From: Verrucomicrobiota bacterium
GTDB taxonomy: Bacteria > Verrucomicrobiota > Verrucomicrobiia > Verrucomicrobiales > V1-33
Assembly: GCA_003402705.1 (NCBI GenBank)
Contig: QQNF01000012.1
Coordinates: forward strand, 1 to 61,056
Length of the DNA stretch: 61,056 nt
Reading direction: 5' to 3'
Shown here: positions 35,849 through 44,513 of the stretch, piece after piece
Numbering within the stretch: the first letter of the stretch is position 1
How the letters are laid out: each line of letters starts with the position of its first letter
Position numbers and translations under genes: made by a program
The notes under the pieces: model-generated
Told to the model about the DNA's origin: nothing
Seen by the model: the letters and a program-made list of their open reading frames with translations, nothing else
Databases searched by the model: none

Positions 35849-36544
35849 ATGAGACTGGCATTGAGTTCATTGTTAGTGATTCCGGCGGTCCTTGCGGCCG
35901 GGGCGGGGTCTGTGGAGGCGGCGAGCATTTCGCTGAATATTTCGAGCGGGTTCCTGTATGGATCCGGTGGGATTACGGTGGCGGACCGGTTGCCGGTGTC
36001 GACGCTGTGTGTGCTGGTGGCTGATCTGGACGGGAACGGATTTGATCCGGTACCGGCTGGTGCGTGGGTTGGTGGGGGGGATGTGCTGGTGGCGATTTCC
36101 GATGTGGAGCATGATGCGTCGGCTGGGGGGACGAGGGCGTTTGATCTGACGTCGGGGACAGGGACGCCGGGATTTTTCTCGAGGACGCTGAATGTGGATC
36201 TGGGGCAGTTTGGCGGCCGGGTGGAACCTGTGGCGGTGGCGCTGCGGTGGTTTCCGGCGATGCTGGCTGGCATTGACATGAGTGTGGTGACACCGGTGCA
36301 GGGGATGGCGTATGGGGAATTCAGCCGGGCGGTTCCGGTCTATCCCGGCACTAACGAATGGCTGGTGCCGATGACGGGCGGGGCGATTTTTGATCTGGAT
36401 CCGCTGGCGACGTCGGGGTTCGGGGGGATTGACGGGGATGTTTCGGCGATGGCGACGCTGGCGGTGATACCGGAGCCGGGAGTGGCGAGCCTAGCGGCGA
36501 TGGGTTTGCTGGCGGTGTGGCGGCGGAGAGTCCGGTGTGACTGA
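35849..36544 (+). CDS. PEP-CTERM anchored protein, paralogue of the protein at 9501
   Basis: The 231-residue protein has a signal peptide (MRLALSSLLVIPAVLAAGAGSVEA) and a ~170-residue domain homologous to the protein at 9501 (LCVLVADL, NGFDP, AGGTRAFDLTSG, DLGQFGGR, VALRWFP, GMAYGEF, FGGIDG). It ends in a canonical PEP-CTERM tail: VIPEPG, a hydrophobic stretch (VASLAAMGLLAVW) and RRRVRC. Such tails are recognised by exosortase, which is not encoded in this window. It starts 5 bp after the TIGR02597 gene. The protein is probably exported, cut after the PEP motif and attached to the envelope. Confidence 0.9.
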   Translation: MRLALSSLLVIPAVLAAGAGSVEAASISLNISSGFLYGSGGITVADRLPVSTLCVLVADLDGNGFDPVPAGAWVGGGDVLVAISDVEHDASAGGTRAFDLTSGTGTPGFFSRTLNVDLGQFGGRVEPVAVALRWFPAMLAGIDMSVVTPVQGMAYGEFSRAVPVYPGTNEWLVPMTGGAIFDLDPLATSGFGGIDGDVSAMATLAVIPEPGVASLAAMGLLAVWRRRVRCD

Positions 36545-36881
36545 GGCGGGGTGGAGGCGGCTGGGGGTCTTGCCGGGATATCAAGGAGGAGGTGAGATCG
36601 GACCGTTCGCTTTTGATATTGATGTCGCCGGACGGGGCTGGGTCGGCGGCTGCCATTTCGTAGTCCTGGCGGAAGCGGCCCGGTGTTCGAGGGGTGCTTT
36701 GCGGAGGCGGCGTCGGTGGTGTCGATGAGTTGTTTGGCGCGATCGTTTTCCGGGTCGATGGTACGGGGGACGATGAGCATCTGGTGGAAACTGGAAATCG
36801 AGGGATGGGTGGATGAAATGGGGAGGGGGCGTGGGGAGGATGGGGGTTGAACGTTGCGTGGGTGCGGATTAGGGGGAGGGG
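36545..36881. other. Intergenic region after the surface-protein locus
   Basis: About 337 bp. No terminator, RNA gene or promoter is convincing. A minus-strand open frame begins at 36780 (MLIVPRTIDPENDRAKQLID) and remains open into the antisense of the PEP-CTERM gene; it has no Shine-Dalgarno and no recognisable domain, so I do not annotate it. A Shine-Dalgarno run (gggggagggg) precedes the next gene. Confidence 0.5.
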
Positions 36882-37241
36882 ATGAGAGAAGAAGCAGAGG
36901 TACCCCGAGTGATTTATTGCCGATGTGCGTATGCGCAGGTGGTGGCGCCGGAGGTGAAGGACGGGGTGCTGGAGCATTTGAGTGGCGGGGGGCGTGCCTT
37001 TGAGGCGGTGGCGGATTTGTGCGAGATGTCTGCGCAGCGTGACGGGCGGCTGGTGGAGATCGCGGGAGGCGGGCCGGTGAAGATTGCGGCGTGTCACCGG
37101 CGTGCGGTGCTGTGGTTGTTTCATGCGGCTGGGGCGCCGCTGGCTGCGGAGGGTGTGGAGGTGGTGAACATGAGGACGCTGAGTGCGGCGGCGGCATCCG
37201 CGAGGCTGGATGTGGCGGAGATTGACAGTGCGGCGGACTGA
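36882..37241 (+). CDS. Small cysteine-containing protein, partner of a ferredoxin
   Basis: The 119-residue protein has three cysteine places: VIYCRCAY (residues ~11-17), ADLCEMS and KIAACHRRAV. There is no signal peptide or membrane segment. The alternation of short Cys motifs with alpha/beta text, and the ferredoxin gene 16 bp downstream, suggest an electron-transfer or Fe-S partner somewhat like the delta subunit (MvhD) or HdrA fragments of heterodisulfide reductase systems, but I do not recognise a family. The ATG at 36882 has a strong Shine-Dalgarno (gggggagggg). First gene of a three-gene operon. Confidence 0.65.
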   Translation: MREEAEVPRVIYCRCAYAQVVAPEVKDGVLEHLSGGGRAFEAVADLCEMSAQRDGRLVEIAGGGPVKIAACHRRAVLWLFHAAGAPLAAEGVEVVNMRTLSAAAASARLDVAEIDSAAD

Positions 37242-37257
37242 ACGTCTTTAGGGGGTC

Positions 37258-38106
37258 ATGGCGATTGCACCACACGTTCAGGTTCTGATTTATGAAGGCA
37301 GCGGGGCTGCGGAGTTGGCTCCGGGGCGGCGGTATGCGGTGATGGCGTCGCTGCTGGATCGCGGGTATGCGGTGAGTGTGGCTGGGCGGGGTAGTCGGGC
37401 GGTGGGAGCGGGGGCGCTGTTGGTGGTTGGGGAGTTTGGGGGGAATGCGCCTGTGCTGGAGGATGCGGCTGGGGAGCGAGCGATTGCGACGCTGGATATT
37501 TCCGGGGTGGAGGATGGGAAGGTGGCGGATGTGGTGGACCGGCAGCGTGGGGGGCGGGAGATGAATCAGCCGGGGATGTGGAAGCCGTGGTTTCCGGTGA
37601 TTGATTATTCGCGGTGCACGAACTGTATGCAGTGTCTGAGTTTCTGTCTGTTTGATGTGTACGGGGTGAGCAAGGATGGGAAGATCCAGGTGCAGAACAA
37701 TGAGAACTGCAAAACGAACTGTCCGGCGTGTTCGCGAGTTTGTCCGGAGGTGGCGATCATGTTTCCGAAGTACAGTGGCGGGCCGATCAACGGGGAGCCG
37801 GTGAGTGAGAGCGGGGTGCAGCGTCAGGCGATGAAGGTGGATATATCGGCGCTGCTGGGTGGGGATATTTATTCGCGGCTGCGGCAGCGGAGTGACGAGG
37901 CGAAGGACCGGTTTAGTCGGGAGCGTGATGCGAGCAAGGCGCTGGCGGAGCGGAAGAAGTGCCTGACGAAACTGGCGGCGGACGGGTTTATTCCTGCGGA
38001 TGTGCTGGCGAGCCTGCCGTCGCCTGAGGAGATTCAGAGGAAGGCAGGGGAGGCGGCGGCGCGGGCGAAGGCGGCGCTGGAGATGCAGGGCGGGGCGGGG
38101 GCGTGA
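37258..38106 (+). CDS. 2x[4Fe-4S] ferredoxin-type protein with extra N- and C-terminal domains
   Basis: The 282-residue soluble protein has three parts. Residues 1-100 form an alpha/beta domain (VQVLIYEGSGAAEL) of unknown kind. Residues 115-170 hold two cluster motifs: CTNCMQCLSFC (Cys120, 123, 126, 130) and CKTNCPACSRVC (Cys151, 155, 158, 162), the latter with a longer first spacing than a classic CxxCxxCxxxCP. Residues 190-282 are a charged helical tail (RQRSDEAKDRFSRERDASKAL). It would carry electrons in the cytoplasm. It lies between the small Cys protein (16 bp upstream) and a TSUP permease (28 bp downstream). The start is preceded by agggggtc. Confidence 0.85.
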   Translation: MAIAPHVQVLIYEGSGAAELAPGRRYAVMASLLDRGYAVSVAGRGSRAVGAGALLVVGEFGGNAPVLEDAAGERAIATLDISGVEDGKVADVVDRQRGGREMNQPGMWKPWFPVIDYSRCTNCMQCLSFCLFDVYGVSKDGKIQVQNNENCKTNCPACSRVCPEVAIMFPKYSGGPINGEPVSESGVQRQAMKVDISALLGGDIYSRLRQRSDEAKDRFSRERDASKALAERKKCLTKLAADGFIPADVLASLPSPEEIQRKAGEAAARAKAALEMQGGAGA

Positions 38107-38134
38107 GGGGTGTGGAGCAGCGGGGGATTTTGTG

Positions 38135-38890
38135 ATGGAATGGTGGCATTATGCGGGACTGGGGCTGGCGGCGCTGGCGGCTGGTTTTGTGGATGCGATT
38201 GCTGGCGGGGGCGGATTGCTGACGGTGCCGGCGCTGCTGTGGGCGGGATTGGATCCTGCGGTGGCGCTGGGGACTAACAAGATGCAGTCGTGCTGCGGGA
38301 CGGCGCTGGCGGTGAGGAATTATGCGCGGGCGGGGTTGCTGCGGGAGCAGGAGCTGAGGGCGGGGATTCTGTGGACGGCGGGGGCGGCGGCGGTGGGGGC
38401 GATGGTGGTGTCGCGGGTGCCGGTGGAGCTGTTGCGGCGGAGTGTGCCGTGGCTGCTGATTGTGATCGCGATTTATACGGCGGTGTCGCCGAAGATGAGT
38501 GACCTGCACGGCGAGCGGCGGGTGAGCGGGGGGATGTTCGCGTGCGGATTCGGGTTGCTGCTGGGGTTTTATGACGGGGCGTTCGGGCCGGGGACGGGGT
38601 CGTTCTGGACGATGGCGTGTGTGCTGCTGCTGGGGTTAGGGTTGCGGCATGCGACGGCGTACACGAAAGTGATGAATCTGACGAGCAACCTTGCGTCGCT
38701 GGTGGTGTTTCTGTGGGCTGGGGTGGTGAGGTTCGAAGTGGCGGGGGTGATGATCGCGGGGCAGCTGGCGGGGGCGCAGTTAGGTTCCGGGATGGTCTTG
38801 AGGAACGGGTCGCGGGTGATCAGGCCGGTGCTGATCACGACGGTGCTGCTGATGGCCGGGAAGCTGCTTTGGGAGCAGTGGCGGCGGTGA
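38135..38890 (+). CDS. TSUP family permease (TauE/SafE, sulfite-exporter-like)
   Basis: From ATG 38135 the protein has 251 residues with about seven to eight transmembrane helices. Diagnostic text: GFVDAIAGGGGLLTVPALL at residues 17-35, ALGTNKMQS, the repeated-half motif GFYDGAFGPGTGSFW, and TKVMNLTSNLASLVVFLWAG. TSUP proteins move sulfite, sulfoacetate or other small organic anions across the inner membrane; the substrate here is unknown. It is last in an operon with the Fe-S proteins, so a sulfur compound is a reasonable guess. It ends 4 bp before the convergent stop of the DUF1501 gene. Confidence 0.92.
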   Translation: MEWWHYAGLGLAALAAGFVDAIAGGGGLLTVPALLWAGLDPAVALGTNKMQSCCGTALAVRNYARAGLLREQELRAGILWTAGAAAVGAMVVSRVPVELLRRSVPWLLIVIAIYTAVSPKMSDLHGERRVSGGMFACGFGLLLGFYDGAFGPGTGSFWTMACVLLLGLGLRHATAYTKVMNLTSNLASLVVFLWAGVVRFEVAGVMIAGQLAGAQLGSGMVLRNGSRVIRPVLITTVLLMAGKLLWEQWRR

Positions 38891-38894
38891 GGTT

Positions 38895-40301
38895 TTAAGC
38901 TAGGATGCCACTGACGACCTTGCCGAAGACATCGGTGAGGCGGTAGTCGCGGCCCTGGGAGCGGTAGGTGAGTTTGGTGTGGTCGATGCCGAGGAGTTTG
39001 AGCATGGTGGCGTGGACGTCGTGGACGTGGACGGGGTTTTCGGCTGGTTTGTAGCCGAGTTCGTCGGTGGAGCCCCACTGGGTGCCGCCTTTGATGCCGC
39101 CGCCGGCCATCCAGATGGAGTAGGCGAGCATGTGGTGGTCGCGGCCGTCGCCCTGGGACATGGGGGTGCGGCCGAATTCGCCGGCGAAGACGATGAGGGT
39201 ATCGTCGAACATGCCGCGTTGTTTGAGGTCTGTGATGAGGGCCATGCAGGCGCGGTCGATTTCGGAGGCTTTGAGGCGGACCCCGTCTTTGACGCCGCCG
39301 TGGTGGTCCCAGTCCTTGTGGTAGAGCTGGATGAAGCGGGTGCCGCGTTCTGCGAGACGGCGGGCGACGAGGCAGTTTGAGGCGAAGGAGCCGTCGCCGG
39401 GGGTGCAGCCGTAGAGGTCTTTGATGTGCTGGGGTTCTGCGGCCATGTCCATGAGGCCGGGGACACTGGCCTGCATGCGGAAGGCCATTTCGTACTGGGC
39501 GATGCGGGCGGCGATTTCGGGGTCGTGGAGGGTTTGGTCGTGTTGTTCGTTGAGATCGCGGACGGTGCTGACGACATCGTGCTGGAGGTCGCGGGAGTAT
39601 CCTGGAGGGTTGCTGAGGTAGAGGACGGCGTCGCCTTTGCTGCGGAGGTGGACGCCCTGGAAGCGGCTGGGGAGGAAGCCAGCGGACCACTGGCGAGCGG
39701 CGATGGGTTGGTTCTGACCGCCCTGGCCGAGGGAGGTGAGGACGACGAAGCCGGGGAGGTCTTCTGCGGCGGAGCCTAGGCCGTAGGTGAGCCATGAGCC
39801 CATGCTGGGGCGGCCGGGGATGGCGGAGCCGGTGTTGATGAAGCAGTGTGCGGGGTCGTGATTGATCGCGTCCGTGTGCATGCTGCGGATGATGGCGATG
39901 TCGTCGGCGACTGAGCCGAGATGGGGGAAGAGTTCGCAGATTTCGGCACCGGATTTACCGAACTTTTTGAAGCCCCATTGAGGGCCGAAGCATTTGAGTT
40001 GCTGGCCCTGGAGCTGGGCTAGTTGCTGGCCCTTGGTGAAGGAGTCCGGCATGTTCTGGCCGTGGAGTTTGGCGAGTTGCGGCTTGTGGTCGAAGGTTTC
40101 GAGGTGGGATGGGCCGCCGGCCATGGTGAGCCAGATGACGCGTTTGGCTTTCGGTGGGAAGTGGGGTTGGGGGAGGATGCCTGGCCAGCGGTCGCCGGCG
40201 GAGGCGGCGCGGAGGAGGTCCGGGCTGAGGAGCGAGCCGAGCGCGAGGGATCCGAGGCCGAGACGCTGGAGGAAGGCGCGGCGAGGCAGGTGGGCATTCA
40301 T
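38895..40301 (-). CDS. DUF1501 protein with Tat-type signal (second copy)
   Basis: From ATG 40301 the protein has 468 residues. MNAHLPRRAFLQRLGLGSLALGSLL is a Tat-like leader with a double Arg; the in-frame ATG at 40367 only adds residues encoded by a repeat region. The body shows the DUF1501 series: IWLTMAGGPSHLETFDHKPQ, HTDAINHDPAHCFI, RFIQLYHKDWDHHGG, FAGEFGRTPMSQGDGRDHHM and a final DVFGKVVSGI. Only part of it is similar to the copy at 8026. Unlike that copy there is no adjacent DUF1549/DUF1553 gene; the nearest one is at 54737. It is convergent with the TSUP gene. Confidence 0.92.
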   Translation of the reverse strand: MNAHLPRRAFLQRLGLGSLALGSLLSPDLLRAASAGDRWPGILPQPHFPPKAKRVIWLTMAGGPSHLETFDHKPQLAKLHGQNMPDSFTKGQQLAQLQGQQLKCFGPQWGFKKFGKSGAEICELFPHLGSVADDIAIIRSMHTDAINHDPAHCFINTGSAIPGRPSMGSWLTYGLGSAAEDLPGFVVLTSLGQGGQNQPIAARQWSAGFLPSRFQGVHLRSKGDAVLYLSNPPGYSRDLQHDVVSTVRDLNEQHDQTLHDPEIAARIAQYEMAFRMQASVPGLMDMAAEPQHIKDLYGCTPGDGSFASNCLVARRLAERGTRFIQLYHKDWDHHGGVKDGVRLKASEIDRACMALITDLKQRGMFDDTLIVFAGEFGRTPMSQGDGRDHHMLAYSIWMAGGGIKGGTQWGSTDELGYKPAENPVHVHDVHATMLKLLGIDHTKLTYRSQGRDYRLTDVFGKVVSGILA

Positions 40302-40348
40302 GGGTGGAGTTAACGGGTGAATGGGGATGGATTCATCATGAGGCGGGC

Positions 40349-40466
40349 GGAAAAGCGGGTGAATCATGCTGGAGTGGAGACAAGGGCGGGGCGCCTTTGC
40401 TTCGGAGGGGTGGGGGACAGGAATGTCCCCCCTCCTTTGGGTGGAAAAGCGGGTGAATCATGCTGG
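40349..40466. repeat. Direct repeat pair flanking a hairpin (REP-like element)
   Basis: A 24-bp sequence (ggaaaagcgggtgaatcatg, then ctgg) occurs at 40349-40372 and again at 40443-40466, 94 bp apart. Between them lies an inverted repeat ggggggaca..tgtcccccc (about 40413-40437 region, loop ggaa). The second copy contains the recQ stop codon. It may be a small dispersed element that also serves as the recQ terminator. Confidence 0.7.
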
Positions 40467-42383
40467 TGCGAGGGTGGAGACGTGGTCGAGGACCTCGAGG
40501 AAGGGGATTTCGGCGAGACGGCCGAAGGAATCGTGGGAGGAGAGTTTGGCGCGCTGGATGGCTGGGCCGGAGAGACCGCAGAGGAAGCGGGTGATCTGGC
40601 GTGCGGAGCGGAGGGCGGGGCGGCGTTCGGCGATGAGGGCGTGGATGGCGGAGACGTCGTCGGCGGAGATTTCGGGGATGGCGGAGGCGGGGAGGGCGAG
40701 TGGGGCGGAGGGCGGGCGGAGGCAGTTGGCGCAGTGGCCGCAGGGAGCGGGGAGGGATTCGCCGAAGTGGTCGAGGAGGCGGGCGGTGAGACAGCCGTGG
40801 TGGAGGAGACAGGCGACGACGTCGTCGAGACGGGCGAGGTCCTGTTGTTCGCGGGCGGCGAAGCGAGCGGCCATGGTGGTGGCGATGCGGGTGGGCTGGA
40901 GGTTGTCGGTGAGACGGCGGTAGGAGAGCCTGCGGTGGGAGAACTGGAGGATGGCGTCGCCGTCCTGTTCGAGCCATGAGAGGGCGTCGCGGAGGGCGGG
41001 CATGGAGAGACCGGTGGTGGCGGCGGTGGCGGGGAGGTCGAGGGAGAGCCAGAGACGGCCGGAGGTGGCGGTGGCGAGGATGGCGCGGAGGGAGGCGCGT
41101 TCGGTGGGGTCGCGGGAGGCGATGACATTTTCCTGAGGGCGGAGGAAGCGGATGCGGCAGCGGCTGTGGAAAGAGCCGACGGCGGTGATGAGGCCATCGG
41201 TTTCGAGGGCAGCGAGGAGGGTTTCGGTGACGTGCTGGCGGGTGTCGGTGGCGAGGGAGAGGTCGTAGAGGGAGACGTCGAGATCTGGGCCCTGGCGGAG
41301 GAGGGAGTCGATGACGGCGGAGACCGCGAGGGGGCCGGGGGTATCGCCGCAGATGAAGTTGCGGAGCGTGTTGAGGTCATCGCCGCAGGCGAGGATTTCG
41401 CAGTGAGCGGGGAGGCCATCGCGGCCGGCGCGGCCGGATTCCTGGAGGAGGTTTTCGAGGGATTTGGGGAGATTGTAGTGATAGACGGCGCGGATGTTGG
41501 CTTTATCGACGCCCATGCCGAAGGCGATGGTGGCGACCATGACGGGGCATTGGCCTGACATGAAGGCGTCCTGGGCTTCGGCGCGGAAGTCGTCGGGGAG
41601 ACCGGCGTGGTAGGCTCGGGCGGGGATGTGGTGGCGCTGGAGGGAGGTGGCGAGGTGTTCGGCGGTTTCCTGACGGGTGACGTAGACGATGGCGGGGAGG
41701 CGGTCGGGGTTCTGGAGGGCTTTGATGAGATGGGGGAGACGGTCGGCGGCGGCGAGCGGGGAGGATTGATAGGAGAGATTGGGGCGGTGGAAGGACGTCT
41801 GGATGCGGTGGGCTGGGGCGATGGCGAAGGCGTTGCAGATGTCGGCGGCGGTGGCTGGGGTGGCGGTGGCGGTGAGGCAGAGGACGGGGAGCGGGCGGAG
41901 GGTGGCGGCGATGGCGGCGAGGCGGAGGTAATCCGGGCGGAAGTTGTGGCCCCATTCTGAGATGCAGTGGGCTTCGTCGATGGCGAGGAGGGAGAGCGGG
42001 GTGGAGGTGAGCCTGCGGCGGAAGGCGTCGCTGGCGAAGCGTTCGGGGGCGACGTAGAGGAGTTTGAGGCGGCCTGCGGAGAAGTCGTCTTCGGTCTGGC
42101 GTCTGGCGTCGGGGGAGAGGGTGGAGTCGAGTTGAGCGGCGGCGATGCCTTTGGAGCGAAGGGCACCGACCTGGTCCTTCATGAGGGCGATGAGCGGGGA
42201 GACGACGACGGTGGTGCCGGGGAGGAGGAGGGCGGGGAGTTGGTAGGTGAGGGATTTGCCAGCGCCGGTGGGGAAGAGGGCGAGGGTGGAGTGGCCGGCG
42301 AGGATGGCGTTGATGGCGGCTTCCTGGCCGCCGCGGAAGGAGGAGTGGCCGAAGTAGTGGCGGAGGGCGGCGGCGGGAGTCAT
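40458..42383 (-). CDS. recQ: ATP-dependent DNA helicase RecQ
   Basis: The 641-residue protein (ATG 42383; an ATG at 42422 is an alternative) has the SF2 helicase core: Walker A PTGAGKS at 38-44, DEAHCISEWGHNFRPDY from 136, the CLTATAT motif, and in the second RecA domain YNLPKSLENLLQESGRAGRDG. The zinc-binding RQC region reads PCGHCANCL. The C-terminal ~60 residues have the short repeat found in HRDC-less RecQ proteins (RRPALRSARQITRFLCG). It unwinds DNA 3' to 5' in recombination and fork repair. It is divergent from the gene at 42453. Confidence 0.95.
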   Translation of the reverse strand: MTPAAALRHYFGHSSFRGGQEAAINAILAGHSTLALFPTGAGKSLTYQLPALLLPGTTVVVSPLIALMKDQVGALRSKGIAAAQLDSTLSPDARRQTEDDFSAGRLKLLYVAPERFASDAFRRRLTSTPLSLLAIDEAHCISEWGHNFRPDYLRLAAIAATLRPLPVLCLTATATPATAADICNAFAIAPAHRIQTSFHRPNLSYQSSPLAAADRLPHLIKALQNPDRLPAIVYVTRQETAEHLATSLQRHHIPARAYHAGLPDDFRAEAQDAFMSGQCPVMVATIAFGMGVDKANIRAVYHYNLPKSLENLLQESGRAGRDGLPAHCEILACGDDLNTLRNFICGDTPGPLAVSAVIDSLLRQGPDLDVSLYDLSLATDTRQHVTETLLAALETDGLITAVGSFHSRCRIRFLRPQENVIASRDPTERASLRAILATATSGRLWLSLDLPATAATTGLSMPALRDALSWLEQDGDAILQFSHRRLSYRRLTDNLQPTRIATTMAARFAAREQQDLARLDDVVACLLHHGCLTARLLDHFGESLPAPCGHCANCLRPPSAPLALPASAIPEISADDVSAIHALIAERRPALRSARQITRFLCGLSGPAIQRAKLSSHDSFGRLAEIPFLEVLDHVSTLAPA

Positions 42384-42452
42384 GGGGAGGGCACAGATGG
42401 GCGTGGCGTCCGGGTGTTGCAAGATGCGGAGCGGGGGTTATCGCAGGGGGTG

Positions 42453-44489
42453 ATGAAGCGAATACTGACAGTACTGATTTTTGCGTTGCCTGCTGCGGGG
42501 ATGGCGGTGGAAGCGGTGACGATGGAAGCGTTGACGGGGGGGCGGCCGTGGAAGCTGGCGTGGCTGGCGGAGGGAGGGGAGAAGCTGATGGTGCTGGACC
42601 CGGGCGGACAGGTGCGGGAGTTGCTGGGCGGGCAGGGGAGATTGGCGCGGCCGCTGGTGACGGCGGATGGCGGGGCGGTGGTGGTGACGAAGCTGAAGGC
42701 GACGGCGGGGGATGCGGGGACGGCGTATGATCCGGAGATCGTGTCAGTGCCGTGGACGGGGGGTGTGCCGCGTTCGTTAGGAAGCGGTGCGGCGGTGGCG
42801 GTCTGGCCGGGGTCGGGTGAGGAGCCGGGGGCGGTGTATGCGTTTGCGGCATTGGAGACGAGCAAGCGAGCGGCGCTGGCGGGCGAGCCGCTGGTGAAGT
42901 TCCGGATGGATAAGCCGGAGGACCGTGAGATTGTGTGGTCGGGCCGGGCGGCGGCGGTGGATAATTTTCAGGTATCGCGGGATGGGACGCGTGCGGCGGG
43001 GTTGTTTCCGTGGCCGCAGGCTGGGCTGGCGGATTTGAAGGCGCAGACGTGGACGCCGGCGGGGCATGGGTCGTGGCCGTCGCTGGCTCCGGATGACAGT
43101 TATGCGATGTTGCTGCTGGACGGGACGAAGCGGCGGTTGAGGTGTTATGTGCCGGAGGTGGATCCGGGGTGGGATCTTGATCTGGCGGAGCTGCCGACGC
43201 TGGCGGGGGGGGCGCTGAATCATCCGCGGTGGTCGAATGACGCGCAGATCCTGACATTTACGGGACCGTGGCCTGAGGAAGGCGGCGGCGGGGAGGGGCG
43301 GGTACAGGCGATGAGGTTGCGGAAGGATCTGAAGGCGGTGGAGGCGGTGCATGTGGCGACGGTGACGACCGGGGCGGTGGAGTCGCCGGATCTGTGGGTG
43401 GCGAATGCGGGCGGGGTGGTGACGAGTTTGCCGCAGAAGCCGCAGGTGGCGGCGGGAGGTGGCAAGGCGGGCGGGTGGCCGGTGCAGACGGAGGGTTTGG
43501 TGCTAGGGTGGGAGCGGCTTGGCGGGAAGAGCGATCCGGTGCTGCGTGGGATGGCGTTTGGGGGGCCGGGCGGGGTGGTGAACGTGTCGGCGGGGAGTGC
43601 GGAGTTTCCGGCGGCGGTGGGTGGGCCGGTGTTTGATGCGGTCAGGGTGAGCGGGGCGTGGTCGCTGAGCTGCATGGTGACCGAGAGGAGGTCGGTGCCG
43701 CCGATGAGTGTGCGGCTGGTGACATTGAGGAATGAGGATGGAACGGATGCGGCGGCGTTGTACCGGGTGGATGGCAAGCTGGTGCTGCGGGTGCTGACGG
43801 GTGGCGATGGGGTTCCTGCGCGGGTGGAGCGGTTTGTGCTGACGGCGATGTTCATCGAGGACGACCGGCCATTTACGTTAGTGCTGACGTGCCGGAACAA
43901 GCGGCTGGCGTGTTATGTGGACGGGCAGCTGATGCGGGAGTTCACGACCGAGGCGGGCAGGTTCGGGGGTTGGAAGGCGGGTCGGGTGGTGTTAGGCGAC
44001 GAGCGGCCGTATGGCGGCCCGTGGACCGGGTGCATGGAGCGCGTGGCGGTTTACAGCCGGGAGCTGGGGCAGGAGGAAGTGGAGGAAGCGTGGAAGGAAG
44101 CGTCAGCGATGCTGACTGAGCGGACGCGGCCGACGCGGAATCTGGTGAAGGCGAAGCTGGTGGAATGGCCGGCGTTGCCTGCTACTGAGCCGTTGGAGGA
44201 ATCGGCGAACTGGCTGCAGGCGTCGGTGTGGGAGATTGAGCAGGTGTTTACGGGTGCGGTGACGGACAAGCGGATCACGCGGCTGCATTGGGCGGTGCTG
44301 GATGGGAAGCCGGTGCCGCGGCCGGAGGTGCAGGAGGGTCAGAGCATGGAGTTCAGCATTGAGCCGGTGGCGGATCATCCGGAGACGGGAGCGGCGAAGG
44401 TACACAATGCGGTGACGGGCGGTGAGGCACCGGTGTGGTTTGACGCGACGGTGCCCGGGAGGCACAAGCCGCCGTTTCCTGCTCCGTGA
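42453..44489 (+). CDS. Secreted TolB-like propeller + LamG-like protein
   Basis: From ATG 42453, which has a good Shine-Dalgarno (gcaggggg) directly upstream, the protein has 678 residues with a signal peptide (MKRILTVLIFALPAAGMAVEA). Residues ~30-330 have TolB/WD40-like blades (LVTADGGAVVVTK, NFQVSRDGTRAAGLF, WPSLAPDDSYAML, HPRWSNDAQILTFTGPW). Residues ~385-570 look like a LamG/concanavalin jelly-roll (GPVFDAVRVSGAWSLSCMV, LACYVDGQLMREF, MERVAVYSRELGQEEVEEAW). A ~100-residue C-terminal domain follows. Function unknown; the mix suggests binding to envelope or extracellular glycans. It is divergent from recQ and convergent with the DsbD-alpha-like gene. Confidence 0.8.
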   Translation: MKRILTVLIFALPAAGMAVEAVTMEALTGGRPWKLAWLAEGGEKLMVLDPGGQVRELLGGQGRLARPLVTADGGAVVVTKLKATAGDAGTAYDPEIVSVPWTGGVPRSLGSGAAVAVWPGSGEEPGAVYAFAALETSKRAALAGEPLVKFRMDKPEDREIVWSGRAAAVDNFQVSRDGTRAAGLFPWPQAGLADLKAQTWTPAGHGSWPSLAPDDSYAMLLLDGTKRRLRCYVPEVDPGWDLDLAELPTLAGGALNHPRWSNDAQILTFTGPWPEEGGGGEGRVQAMRLRKDLKAVEAVHVATVTTGAVESPDLWVANAGGVVTSLPQKPQVAAGGGKAGGWPVQTEGLVLGWERLGGKSDPVLRGMAFGGPGGVVNVSAGSAEFPAAVGGPVFDAVRVSGAWSLSCMVTERRSVPPMSVRLVTLRNEDGTDAAALYRVDGKLVLRVLTGGDGVPARVERFVLTAMFIEDDRPFTLVLTCRNKRLACYVDGQLMREFTTEAGRFGGWKAGRVVLGDERPYGGPWTGCMERVAVYSRELGQEEVEEAWKEASAMLTERTRPTRNLVKAKLVEWPALPATEPLEESANWLQASVWEIEQVFTGAVTDKRITRLHWAVLDGKPVPRPEVQEGQSMEFSIEPVADHPETGAAKVHNAVTGGEAPVWFDATVPGRHKPPFPAP

Positions 44490-44513
44490 GGAAGTGCGGC
44501 GGGTGGAGAGATG

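Noticed and set aside
36340..36780. Minus-strand frame starting MLIVPRTIDPEND
   Set aside because: No Shine-Dalgarno, no domain, and it runs without change of character into antisense of the PEP-CTERM gene.
41967..42452. Upstream extension of the secreted propeller/LamG gene
   Set aside because: The extension is antisense to recQ and Gly/Glu-rich; the signal peptide and Shine-Dalgarno are at 42453.
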